Positions 41,866 to 52,183 of a DNA stretch of 64,000 nucleotides are shown here, piece after piece (position 1 is the first letter of the stretch; every line of letters starts with the position of its first letter). The translations under genes and the position numbers were made by a program. Under the pieces are notes generated by a model. The model did not search any database. It was given only the letters and a program-made list of their open reading frames with translations, and was not told where the DNA came from. Source of the DNA: Pseudo-nitzschia pungens (lineage: Eukaryota; Bacillariophyta; Bacillariophyceae; Bacillariales; Bacillariaceae); contig CM074758.1 of the NCBI GenBank assembly GCA_037355855.1, positions 4,871,001-4,935,000 of the forward strand. Reading direction: 5' to 3'.

Positions 41866-42714
41866 GGTTCAAACGATTTTTAAATAATGGTCATCGTGAT
41901 AATTTCATCCATACCGGTATCTGTACTGCCAGTAAAGGTCTCCTCACATCGCATCATATTTCATCAGTTGCAATCGCATCATTTTGTCAGTTGCGATCCC
42001 ATCATATTTGTCTTGCGATCGCAATATGTGTCAGTTGCCCCGTTGCATCATGTTTCGCATCATTTTTCAGTTGCCCCGTCGAATTAAAGTTGATTCTTCC
42101 CTATCAGTAGCAAGCAGGCAACTCAATGCAGAATTAGAACAATTGAAATCCATTATCAATACCCCAGATCTTGATGTGCTTCACTCACCGTTGCATTATA
42201 TTTCATTTGCCGTTGCATCCTATTTCATCAGCAGTTGCGGTCGCCTCCCTATCAGGAGCAAGCAGGCAAGTCAATGATGCACAGTTAGACGAATCAAAAT
42301 CCATTATTAATACCTCCTCCAACCTTGATGTGGTTCACTTACCATTTCCATCTCATTATATTTCAGTTGCCGTCTTTCTTGTTCCGTTCCGACCCAAAAT
42401 TATGTGAAGTAAGATTTACGACACATGCATTTTCTGTCATGCATGTGTTTGCCGAGAATTGATTTCTTCTACATGATAGCAGTAGAGTTACTACTAGTAG
42501 TAGTATGTACCGTACTGAAGTAATAGTAGAAACCAGTAGAAAGCTGATGATGGTGATATCGCGCGCCACCTAAACCACAGAGAGCCAGCCCCGCTGCGCC
42601 ATAATTTTGGACTACCTCTTATGTACTACTACCTACGCACTGCAGTAGTATGTAGCAGCAGTGTATAACTGTACTACTACTACAAGCAGCAAGAATAGTA
42701 CTACCTCAGTGAAT

Positions 42715-43760
42715 ATACCATCAAATCAAATATCTGAATGAATCTGGCCATTCTTTGTGTGATTCCAGTGTGAATATTTCTCATCCTATGCATGGGCAAG
42801 ACTATTCAAAAAGAAGTATTCAAAAATCACCAATAATTTGGATGTCACCACTGAATAATTAGTAGTTGGCCCAGTACTGCGGAATTTACTAGAAAATACT
42901 GTAAAATCACATATCTGAATGAATCTGGCCAATCTTTGTGTGATTCCAGTGTGAATATTTCTCATCCTATCCATGGGCAAGAGTATGCAAAAAGAAGTAT
43001 TCAAAAATCGCCAATGGTATGGGTGTCACCACTGAATAATTAATATTTGGTCAACTACTGCGGAATTCACTAGAAAAAAGTAGCAAATCACATATCGGAA
43101 TGAATCTGGCCAATAGTTGTGTGATTCCAGTGTGAATATTCCTCATACTGTGCATGGGCAAGAGTATGCAAAAAGAAGTATTCAAAAATCACCAATAATT
43201 TGGGTGTCACCACTGAATAATTAATATTTGTTCCACTACTGCGGAATTTACTAGAAAAAAGTACCAAATCACATATCTGAATGAATGCGGCCAATAGTTG
43301 TGTGATTCCAGTGTGAATATTTCTCATCCTGTGCATGGGCAAGACTATTCAAAAAGAAGTATTCAAAAATCACCTATAATTTGGGTGTCACCACTGAATA
43401 ATTAATATTTGGCCCACTACTGCGGAATTTGCTAGAAAAAAGTACCAAATCACATATCAGAATGAATCTGGCCAATATTTGTGTGATTCCAGTGTGAATA
43501 TTTCTCATCCTATGCATGGGCAAGAGTATGCAAAAAGAAGTATTCAAAAATCACCAATAATTTGGATGTCACCACTGAATAATTAATATTTGGCCCAGTA
43601 CCGCAGCATTTAGTAGAAACTGCTGTAAAATCAAATATGTGAATGAATCTAGTCAATATTTTGTGATTCCAGTGTGAATATTTCTCATCCTATGCATGGG
43701 CAAGAGTATGCAAAAAGAAGTATTCAAAAATCACCAATGGTATGGATGTCACCATTGAAT
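42715..43760. repeat. 181-bp tandem satellite, six copies
   Basis: The marker GAATGAATCTGGCC (with variants) starts at 42736, 42917, 43098, 43279, 43460 and 43641: five consecutive intervals of exactly 181 bp. Each unit includes GTGATTCCAGTGTGAATATT, GGGCAAGAnTATnCAAAAAG and TGTCACCACTGAATAATTA. No coding function seen. Confidence 0.95.
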
Positions 43761-43950
43761 AACTGAATAGATCACCTGGTGACAAATGCTTCGCAGCAAA
43801 AATATTTCTATTGCATCGTGATGTAGCAAAAGACATTCCCGTGACGGGACTCGAACCAACAATACCAACTGCATACAATCCAGTAGTGCCACTATTACTG
43901 TCTACTACTGCTAAACAGGTGTCCTCTCCATCTTTTAATGCTACCACCAT
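43761..43950 (-). other. Coding-like fragment next to the satellite, unrecognised
   Basis: The minus-strand frame from 43950 reads MVVALKDGEDTCLAVVDSN, then GLYAVGIVGSSPVTGMSFAT, before running into satellite DNA. It looks more protein-like than its surroundings, but I do not recognise it. It may be a leftover exon of the surrounding transposon. Confidence 0.3.
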
Positions 43951-44574
43951 CTCGGGGAAGGCTCATCCTGTATAATATGTACCAACACTAAGTTACCGTA
44001 CCTCCACCACTTCGCGCCAAAAGATTTGTACCAGTACCGTACGTACAGTTTATACGTACCGTTTACACCGTACTGGAAACCTACACATCCCCAGCCTGTA
44101 CGTACTGTCGGTACCTACTAGGAACGGGTATGCACAGACCTGTCATTTTTTTTCTCAGCCTGTACACTTAGTACTGTAAAGTACGTACATTGCTGTCATT
44201 TTTTCCACTCAGCCTGTACACACAGTACCATAAAGCACGTAATAAAGCACTAAAGCACTACGTCACAGTGGCAGATCGATTTTCCGCCCCACATCTCCCT
44301 CGTACCGGATGTGTCATAATTTTCATTTTCATTTTCATTTTCGTTTCATCTCATGCATCGGAATATTCTGGCCGGTCCAGTTTAACCTAGCCATCAGGCA
44401 CCGGGACCATCTCTTTTGAAAAAGACACACATGCTGTGGGGAGCTTGAGAACGGCCGCTCTTGCTTTCTGCTCTGTTGTCTGATTCATATCACGGAGGTT
44501 GGGTGTGTTGAAGTCCTGGAACTACCTGGCTTACCCAGATATACGACGTACTGATATTGAAAACAACGAAGACG

Positions 44575-44890
44575 AAAATCACAACCGATCGGTGCGGAGA
44601 GGGACGACGAGGACGACGAAGGTACGATCGCTCCAGAGGGGGACGACGGTGGTACGGTCGCTACGATCGCTTCTAACAGGGTGTTTGTTGTTGTTTTTAC
44701 TTTCGTCTTTCCATAGGGGAACGACAGCAACGACAAAGAGGAAGGTACGATCGCTTCGGACAGGGACGACGGCGGGTACGATCGCTTCGGACCGGGACGA
44801 TCGGGTACGACGAACGACGAACGACGACGACGAACGGTACGATCGCTCCAGAGAGGGCCGACGGGGGTACGATCGCTACGATCGCTTCTA
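44575..44890. repeat. GGTACGATCGCT minisatellite
   Basis: Irregular repeats of GGTACGATCGCTCCAGAG and GGGACGACGG-type units over about 300 bp. Confidence 0.75.
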
Positions 44891-44929
44891 ACAGGATGTT
44901 TGTTGTTATTTTGAGGAACGACGACGCGT

Positions 44930-46765
44930 TGCTGCTTGCTGCTTGCTGTCGACGCGATAGTTCTTTAAAAAATATTCTCGTGTATTATCCCCCCTGTATT
45001 ATCGACGCGTTGCTGCTGTTTGCTGCTTGCTGTGCCCCCCTGTATTATCGACGCGTTGCTCCTGCTTGCTGTCCCCCCCCTTGTATTATCGACGCGTTGC
45101 TGCTTCCCACCCTGTATTATCGACGCGTTTCTGCTTGCTGTCCCCCCTGTATTATCGACGCGTTGCTGCTGCTTGCTGTCCCCCCTGTATTTTCGACGCG
45201 TTGCTGCTGCTCGCTGTCCCACCCCTGTATTATCGACGCGTTGCTGCTGCTTGCTGCTCGCTGTCCCACCCCTGTATTTTTGACGCGTTGCTGTTTGCTG
45301 TTTGCTGTCCCCCCTGTATTATCGACGCGTTTGTATTATCGAGACGCGTTGCTGCTGCTTGCTGTCCCCCCCCTGTATTGTCGACGCGTTCGTTGCTGCT
45401 TCTTGCTGCTTGCTGTCCCCCCCCCTGTATTTTCGACGCGTTCGTTGCTGCTTGCTGCTTGCTGTCCCCCCCTGTATTGTCGACGCGTTGCTGCTTGCTG
45501 CTGCTTGCTGTCCCCCCTGTGTTATCGACGCGTTTGTATTATCGAGACGCGTTGCTGCTGCTTGCTGTCCCCCCCTGTATTATCGACGCGTTGCTGCTTG
45601 CTGCTGCTTGCTGTCCCCCCTGTATTATCGACGCGTTTGTATTATCGAGACGCGTTGCTGCTGCTTGCTGTCCCCCCCCTGTATTGTCGACGCGTTCGTT
45701 GCTGCTTGCTGCTCGCTGTCCCACCCCTGTATTTTTGACGCGTTGCTGTTTGCTGCTTGCTGTCCCCCCCCTGTATTTTCGACGCGTTCATTGCTGCTTG
45801 CTGCTTGCTGTCCCCCCTGTATTGTCGACGCGTTCGTTGCTGCTTGCTGCTTGCTGTCCCCCCCTGTATTATCGACGCGTTGCTGCTTGCTGCTGCTTGC
45901 TGTCCCCCTGTATAAATTTCTTTTTCGACATAAATCCCTCTACAATTTGTACTGGAAAATCGAATTTTTTGATTGCCTCGTTCACTCATCACCTCTATCT
46001 GCTTGCTGCTTCTTGCTGTCCCCCCTGTATTATCGACGCGTTGCTGCTGCTTGCTGTCCCCCCTGTATTATCGACGCGTTGCTGCTGCTTGCTGTCCCCC
46101 CTGTATTATCGACGCGTTGCTGCTGCTTGTTGCTGCTTGCTGTCCCCCCTGTATTATCGACGCGTTGCTGCTTGCTGTCCCCCCTCGTACTATCGACGCG
46201 TTGCTGCTGCTTGATGCGTGCTGACCCCCCCCTGTATTATCGACGCGTTGCTGCTGCTTGCTGTCCCCCCCTGGATTATCGACGCGTTTGTATTATCGAC
46301 GCGTTGCTGTTTGTATTATCGACGCGTTGCTGCTGCTTGCTGTCCCCCCCCTTGTATTATCGACGCGTTGCTGCTGCTTGCTGTCCCCCCCCTGTATTAT
46401 TGACGCGTTGCTGCTGCTTGCTGTCCCCCCCTGTATTATCGACGCGTTTGTATTATCGACGCATTGCTGCTTGCTGCTTGCTGTCCCCCCCTTTATAATC
46501 GACGCGTTTCTGCTGCTTGCTGTCCCCCCTGTATTATCGATGTGTTGCTGCTTGCTGCTTGCTGTCCCCCCCTGTATTATCGACGCGTTGCTGCTGCTTG
46601 CTGTCCCCCCTGTATTATCGACGCGTTGCTGCTTGCTGCTTGCTGTCCCCCCTGTATTATCGACGCGTTGCTGCTGCTTGCTGTCCCCCCCCTGTATTAT
46701 CGACGCGTTGCTGCTGCTTGCTGTCCCCCCTGTATTATCGACGTGTTGCTGCTTGCTGCCTAGTG
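44930..46765. repeat. About 40-bp C-rich minisatellite, some 45 units
   Basis: Each unit has CTGTATTATCGACGCGTT, then TGCTGCTGCTTGCTG, then a C5-C8 run. Length varies by whole TGC triplets and C-run changes. A unique 90-bp stretch interrupts it at 45913-46005. All six frames over parts of it are open by composition, not by coding. Confidence 0.95.
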
Positions 46766-46774
46766 TCATTGTCA

Positions 46775-47078
46775 GTCCATACTGTGATGGTGTGTGTCGG
46801 ACCAAAGGGAGGGTGACTTCGGCTTTCGCAGAAGAAATAAAATCCATAAGATCGTTCTTAACATAATAAGTTCGGCAATCACTGTTGGAATAGAGATGCC
46901 TGGAGAGGCCTTGAGATACATATCGGTAGGTGTGAAAGTGGCTCGATTCTTGTTTGTATCCCTTGAAGGATTTTGATTTTCTTCTTCTTCCGGAGGCAAT
47001 GCAGTTGCGACATTGGAATGTCTTGGGTATTCTGGGCTCATTGGCAAAGTGCCTTGGGTCGGAGGAAGCTTTCGGCAT
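46775..47078 (-). pseudogene. N-terminal transposase fragment with zinc-finger-like motif
   Basis: From the ATG at 47078 (MPKASSDPRHFANEPRI) the frame reads FQCRNCIASGRRRK, then FHTYRYVSQGLSRHLYSNSDC, giving C-x2-C...H...C spacing resembling the N-terminal finger of Plavaka/KDZ-type transposases. After VRHTPSQYG it runs into the minisatellite at about 46770, so the catalytic part is lost or displaced. It lies about 370 bp inside the right end of the putative transposon, where a transposase 5' end would be expected. Assignment is tentative. Confidence 0.45.
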
Positions 47079-47477
47079 GGTGTTGTGTGTGTTTGTGATG
47101 CGATTCCGGTATGTGATGTGACACCACTGAAAAAAAAAGTTGACAAAGGTGCGTGACGAAACACTTTTGTGTGATTGAAGTAAATTGGATTAAAAATTAT
47201 TTGTTGTGTTGAGTCAAGTGTGTCAAATGTGTAAAATGGAATGAAAATGTGAAGAGGGACTGAATGTCAGGGTCTAGAACAGAACATTTCCGTCGACACG
47301 TTGGGGGAGTTGAGAAAAGGGAGAAATGTGGTTGAGAATAATGGAAAAAAGTGGAGAATAATGGAAAAAAGGTTGTGAAATAAAAAATTGGGGTCGCGTT
47401 TTTTTTAGACAAGTCGCGATTGGGTCGCGATCCGGTCGCGATTGGTCGCGCGAACCAGTTTTCGGACGAATCACTTA

Positions 47478-47620
47478 AGCAGCTTGGAAACAGTGTAGAA
47501 CCTTGAGTATAGTAAGATATATCGAAGGGCCTTCAGGGGAGCTTGGGAACAGATTGCAGATCGAACGAATTGCTGTAGAATCTGTACTGGAGTTGTGCTG
47601 TAGAAAATTATGTGTCGGTT

Positions 47621-47654
<34 letters not shown>

Positions 47655-47673
47655 GATCGATCGATCGTCCGTC
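47478..47673. other. Short spacer with (CTG)n run
   Basis: Spacer between the putative DNA transposon and the Gag-only element, with about nine CTG repeats near 47622-47650 and GATCGATCGATCG before the LTR. Confidence 0.7.
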
Positions 47674-48114
47674 TGTTTGGACGTGACGTACATATGCACG
47701 TATGATGTGCTTCGTAAGACTATTGAATGAAATAAGACTATTGAATATGGACTGAGAATGAGAGGAGTGACCGGGACTTGAGATATGAGGGAATAAGAAT
47801 GACCGGGACTAGAACCAGAGACATTACCACTTACTTGAAGAGACATTACCAAGGTTACTAAAAATAGGACTCTAAGTACCGAGTCTACAGTGCATTAAGT
47901 ATAAATACACGGGCTCTAGTAGACTCGTGTACAGAAGGTTAATTGTGTGGATAAGAATAAGAACAGGAAACAGGAGATGAGAATGGAGAATCGGTGGTCG
48001 GAATGATCATCTCAGTAATCTAAAGGATTCAGAATTTAACAATGTAAATGAACAATTAAGAAACTCAAACCTCGTAGGGTACAAATCTACACGGCTTTAC
48101 GAGCCCTCCAAACA
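47674..48114 (+). repeat. 5' LTR of the Gag-only element (441 bp)
   Basis: Ends form an 8-bp inverted repeat TGTTTGGA/TCCAAACA. TATAAATA lies at about 47900, a possible TATA box for transcription of the element. Confidence 0.93.
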
Positions 48115-48879
48115 TTCTTCGAAGAATCGCGGTTAGCATTTGAGCGCTTTGTGAAGACGAGAGAGATCAGTACACGAGGGGAGAGCAAGGGTGTCTTACG
48201 GATCTATCCGCCGGTGCGAAACAACGAAACACGGAGGATAGGATTACAGAAGAACAACGAATTACGATTGAAGAGAATACTGAATTACGATTACGAATTG
48301 GACTGAGGGAAAGGACCTCAGTCTTGCAGGTGTTCGGAGAAGAAAGAGCCGAATACGATACGTCGTATTGATACGAAGATACGATTGCAGATCTATTCAC
48401 CATACGACACGGTGGATACGATATAATCGTCAACAGATCGGTCCGGAGCATAGAACAAGGGCACGGATACGGTTTGGATCTGTCCAGCGGAAGCGGATAA
48501 GATTGCGGTGGACTAAGGGAGCAGACCAAGAGGTAATATAAAGCCAGTCCTGCAGACAGCACTGATCAGCTGTGGATCTATTCTGGAGAGCTAACAAATT
48601 GCACCGAATACGATCATTATCGACTCGCTGAGACGAGTACGATTGCGGAAGAAAGAAATTACATTTAGACCAACGAAAAGAATTCGGTCTTGCAGGCGAT
48701 TTGATTCAACGAACAATCGCAAAAGAAAACAGAACAAACAACAGAGAGGACCTATCCGCGGATACGGATACGATTGAAAGAAGAAGCAAACAAGTCGGCG
48801 TCGCGTGGTGTTATCGGACGGCGGCAATATTGCAGAAGAAGGACAAGGATATATTTAACAGAGTGAAGTGACGAGCAGC

Positions 48880-50082
48880 ATGGGGAGGTACAGCAGAATT
48901 CCCAAGCTGACGAACACAGGAGACGTGGATTTTGAAGGATGGTTCGGACAGTTCCTAGCCCACGCAAGTAGAAGCAAGTACGAGGAGTACGTGAGGGCAG
49001 AGCAGCATCCAGATCTACCAAGTGATGGTTATTCAGCATCCTACGAATCCATGGACAAAGCGCAGAGAAAGGCTTTGAGGAAGCACAACCAAGCTTTGAA
49101 CGATTTGTGGCATGCATTCGAAAATAACAATACGGGGTACACCATTATTGAGAAATCCAAGAGGGACAGAGGAGTCACGGAAGAAGAAAACAAGGAGACA
49201 GTTCGGAACTGGCCAAGAGGACGAGTGCATCGAATTTTTGACGAGCTGTTCAGGTTGTACAGACGAACCGATACAGCTGATAGGATTCAGTTGGAGAAGG
49301 ACCTAAAGGCAGTTACGATGGGGGCATTGGATCCCCCGAGGGAAATTTTTGAACGATTGTTTGGACTGATGCAGAAATACCAGTACAAGACAATCCAACC
49401 AACAGAGGATGAGTTATTTGCAACACTACTCAGTGGGGTTCCGCAGTACCTGGTGATCTCGTTGACGACCATATTGAACGATTTACGAGATGCGGATACA
49501 CCAATATATGACATCTGGGAGAAGCTGGAGATGACGGCGACAAATTTGTACAGTTCAGTGATTGTTTTGAAGGGACGTCAGTCCCAGCCCAGACCTAATG
49601 ATATGAGCCTCCTTGGCGCAGATATCAACAAGAATGTTAATAACAATAGCAACGACGGATATGAGGTTGGTGATGATGATGATGACGGTGATAACACCAG
49701 TGGCAGCAGCGAAGGCGGCAGCAACGACGGATATGATGGTGGCAGGCGCAGCGGCAACAACGGCGGCGGTCAACGCAGCAGCAACGGCGGCACTGGAAAA
49801 GCGCACTCAGCAATGGCCTGGTTAAAATATACGATTTGCCGCTGGTGTCAGGAGAAGGGCCATATTGCAAAGAACTGTCCACTCCGTGAAAATGACAATC
49901 CCAAAATAAAACCATTATGTGCTGTATGTGATGGCATCCATGCAACCATACAATGTTGGGAAATTGAAAGAAACAAGGATCAACGTCCAGCCAACTGGAC
50001 GTCTAAACTGACGGATGAATTTAAGGGGCGACAGCTTGATACAGAGCTGTCCGGCCTCGCACTCGTATTCCAATCCCTTTGA
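48880..50082 (+). CDS. gag: Gag of the pol-less element, 400 aa, with zinc knuckles
   Basis: The ATG at 48880 (MGRYSRIPKLTNTGDVDFEGW) is the first Met of the frame. The N-terminal two thirds is a helical capsid-like region of the UBN2/retrotransposon-gag kind (FDELFRLYRRTDTADRIQLE, EIFERLFGLMQKYQ, LLSGVPQYLVISLTTI). A Gly/Asn/Asp low-complexity linker follows. A classic CCHC knuckle, CRWCQEKGHIAKNC, starts near residue 320, and a second Cys/His motif, CAVCDGIHATIQC, near 349. The frame is intact to a stop at 50080-50082. It would coat RNA and form particles. No protease motif follows in any frame I can see. Confidence 0.9.
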   Translation: MGRYSRIPKLTNTGDVDFEGWFGQFLAHASRSKYEEYVRAEQHPDLPSDGYSASYESMDKAQRKALRKHNQALNDLWHAFENNNTGYTIIEKSKRDRGVTEEENKETVRNWPRGRVHRIFDELFRLYRRTDTADRIQLEKDLKAVTMGALDPPREIFERLFGLMQKYQYKTIQPTEDELFATLLSGVPQYLVISLTTILNDLRDADTPIYDIWEKLEMTATNLYSSVIVLKGRQSQPRPNDMSLLGADINKNVNNNSNDGYEVGDDDDDGDNTSGSSEGGSNDGYDGGRRSGNNGGGQRSSNGGTGKAHSAMAWLKYTICRWCQEKGHIAKNCPLRENDNPKIKPLCAVCDGIHATIQCWEIERNKDQRPANWTSKLTDEFKGRQLDTELSGLALVFQSL

Positions 50083-51419
50083 ATCAGGGTAGTGAGGTGA
50101 TTTGATGATTTGATGATTCAATGGATAATGGAATGATGATACACGGAGATACGGAATTAACGAAAAGAGCTACATTAAAAGTGAATGAAAGATACAGAAG
50201 CGAGCGCAAAAGCAAACCGACAATTGAATGATACGGCGAGCAGATAAAATGATACGGAAGAACAGAACGACTCGATGGACGGGGAACGAAACAAACCCGG
50301 AAGAAAGAGTTGAAAAGAAATATATAAGCGAAATGGAAGGAATCGCGATACGCGATATATAAGCGCAATGGAAGGAACAGCGATACGCGATACGGAAGAG
50401 CTGAAACAGGCTACAACGTACGGAAGAGCTGAAACAGGCTACAACGGATAACGACATGATTTACAGATCGATCAGGTGTAGATCAATGCACAGCGATTAA
50501 GGATATACGAACGGTGAATTTGGACCAAAGGATACAAATGGAAGCGAATGAATTTGGAAAGCGGAGTAATTGAACGGTGAATTTGGAAAGCGGAGTAATT
50601 GAACGGTGAATTTGGAAATCGGAGTAATCGAACGGTGGATAATTCATGAAAGCTTGATTCGGTTGAACGGTAGACGTATCGGATCGATTGAAAATGGCAA
50701 GCTTGATTCGGTTGACCGGTGGACGCACTGGATCGATTGAAAGATTTAATGAATGACGATTACACGATGAAAATGGAGAGAAAGATGATGCAGAGCATGG
50801 ATCAAATGGAATGAAGGATCAAATGCAGAGGAGCAATAGGGATCGGTCATGATGGCATGGAGCGATTGTAACATGATGGAGTGATTTGATAGAACAGAAT
50901 ACGAATAACAATAAACATGACGGAGTGATTTGATAGTATGGAAGAACAAGAATTGAAATCGATCGTACGAAGAGAGACAACAATCAAAATGGATGAGTGA
51001 TTATGGAATCGATTGATAAGAAATGCGAAGGATAAGCTATCAAATAATGAATGCGTGCGCGAATGATGAGCTATCGATTGACAATAGGAAGGAAAGATTA
51101 CAAATGAAAAGAGTTTTACAAAGAGTTTGAGCATTGAATGAATAATGGAGAGTTTGAGAATTAAGCGAATGCAATTGATTCAGACAGAGGGTACGGTATG
51201 AAGATTTATCAACGGAAGCAATGAAAGTGCGAAGATGTAACGACGCAAGTAACAATGCAAGCAAGTACTAACGCAAATGAATACGGACGCTGAGACGTCG
51301 CATCTGAACATGAGTTTGAACAAAGATTGAAACTGGTAAACTATGAAGAGGCCCAAAAGATTAGTGGCGAAACGTTGAAGAAGGAAGTGTGATTCAAAAG
51401 TCTTTGAAGCAGGGTAGTG
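50083..51419 (+). other. Non-coding interior of the Gag-only element
   Basis: A/G-rich plus strand with local duplications (for example GGTGAATTTGGAAAnCGGAG repeated near 50510-50620, and AACAGCGATACGCGATA-type units near 50345-50400). No open frame with pol motifs was found on either strand. Confidence 0.75.
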
Positions 51420-51860
51420 TGTTTGGACGTGACGTACATATGCACGTATGATGTGCTTCGTAAGACTATTGAATGAAATAAGACTATTGAATATGGACTG
51501 AGAATGAGAGGAGTGACCGGGACTTGAGATATGAGGGAATAAGAATGACCGGGACTAGAACCAGAGACATTACCACTTACTTGAAGAGACATTACCAAGG
51601 TTACTAAAAATAGGACTCTAAGTACCGAGTCTACAGTGCATTAAGTATAAATACACGGGCTCTAGTAGACTCGTGTACAGAAGGTTAATTGTGTGGATAA
51701 GAATAAGAACAGGAAACAGGAGATGAGAATGGAGAATCGGTGGTCGGAATGATCATCTCAGTAATCTAAAGGATTCAGAATTTAACAATGTAAATGAACA
51801 ATTAAGAAACTCAAACCTCGTAGGGTACAAATCTACACGGCTTTACGAGCCCTCCAAACA
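51420..51860 (+). repeat. 3' LTR of the Gag-only element (441 bp)
   Basis: Base-for-base match to the 5' LTR by eye; followed by CCGTC. Confidence 0.93.
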
Positions 51861-52183
51861 CCGTCGAGTGGTGAATTGGCAACCAACTCAACCAAACAAA
51901 GCATCAAGCAACTGAACAAATAGCAGAATCAAAGAGGCGAGGTCGCTGTTAGTATGTGTAGGTCCTGGGGTTGTGATTGGGGGTGTAAAAGGAAGCGAGA
52001 TATCGCATGGTAAAGTTGTGTAGAAATCTACGCATTTTTAGTACTGGAACATCGGAACGTCGGACAAAATGCGCGATGCGCAAATTGTGAGAGATACTAC
52101 GAGTAACAAATAAGTGAACGACACTTTATACAAAAACTTACTGATTTTCTACATACTAGTAGTAGTACTAGTACTAGACATTT
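51861..52183. other. Spacer, 3' flank of the SLATT-like gene
   Basis: No gene seen. Contains GAGAGATACTACGAGTAA near 52090, a string also found at 37661 next to the truncated LINE tail. Confidence 0.5.

Larger units (their letters stand above)
41043..47477 (-). mobile_element. Putative 6.4-kb DNA transposon with TCGCGA-rich ends, internally filled by tandem repeats
   Basis: Inverted ends: TAAGTGA, a 3-bp spacer, then CGTCCGAAAACTGGTTCGCG at 41044-41073, matching the complement of 47449-47477 (2-bp spacer). Subterminal TCGCGA/TCGCGAC motifs recur on both sides (41071, 41101, 41149, 41385 and 47393, 47413, 47425, 47436), as is usual for transposase-binding repeats. Inside are several tandem arrays and, near the right end on the minus strand, an N-terminal fragment with a zinc-finger-like motif. 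No catalytic domain was recognised. Boundaries and target duplication are uncertain. Confidence 0.55.
47674..51860 (+). mobile_element. Gag-only LTR retrotransposon (TR-GAG type), 4.2 kb
   Basis: Two 441-bp LTRs (47674-48114, 51420-51860) start TGTTTGGA and end TCCAAACA, look identical on full reading, and are flanked by the 5-bp duplication CCGTC (47669-47673 and 51861-51865). The interior holds a 765-bp leader, one Gag gene with zinc knuckles, and about 1.3 kb of A/G-rich non-coding DNA where pol should be. A purine-rich tract (GAAGCAGGGTAGTG) abuts the 3' LTR, and a near copy (GAATCAGGGTAGTGAGG) follows the gag stop. With no protease, reverse transcriptase or integrase, it must be mobilised in trans. 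Confidence 0.93.

Noticed and set aside
43847..43857. tRNA gene suggested by a GGTTCGAGTCC B-box on the minus strand
   Set aside because: The surrounding bases do not form a T-arm or an acceptor stem, and the stretch reads as protein-like sequence.
44930..46765. CRISPR-like array
   Set aside because: Units are contiguous with no unique spacers, and the genome is eukaryotic; this is a minisatellite.
44896..46866. Long open frames over the C-rich minisatellite
   Set aside because: All frames are open because the repeat lacks stops; the sequences are pure repeat translations.
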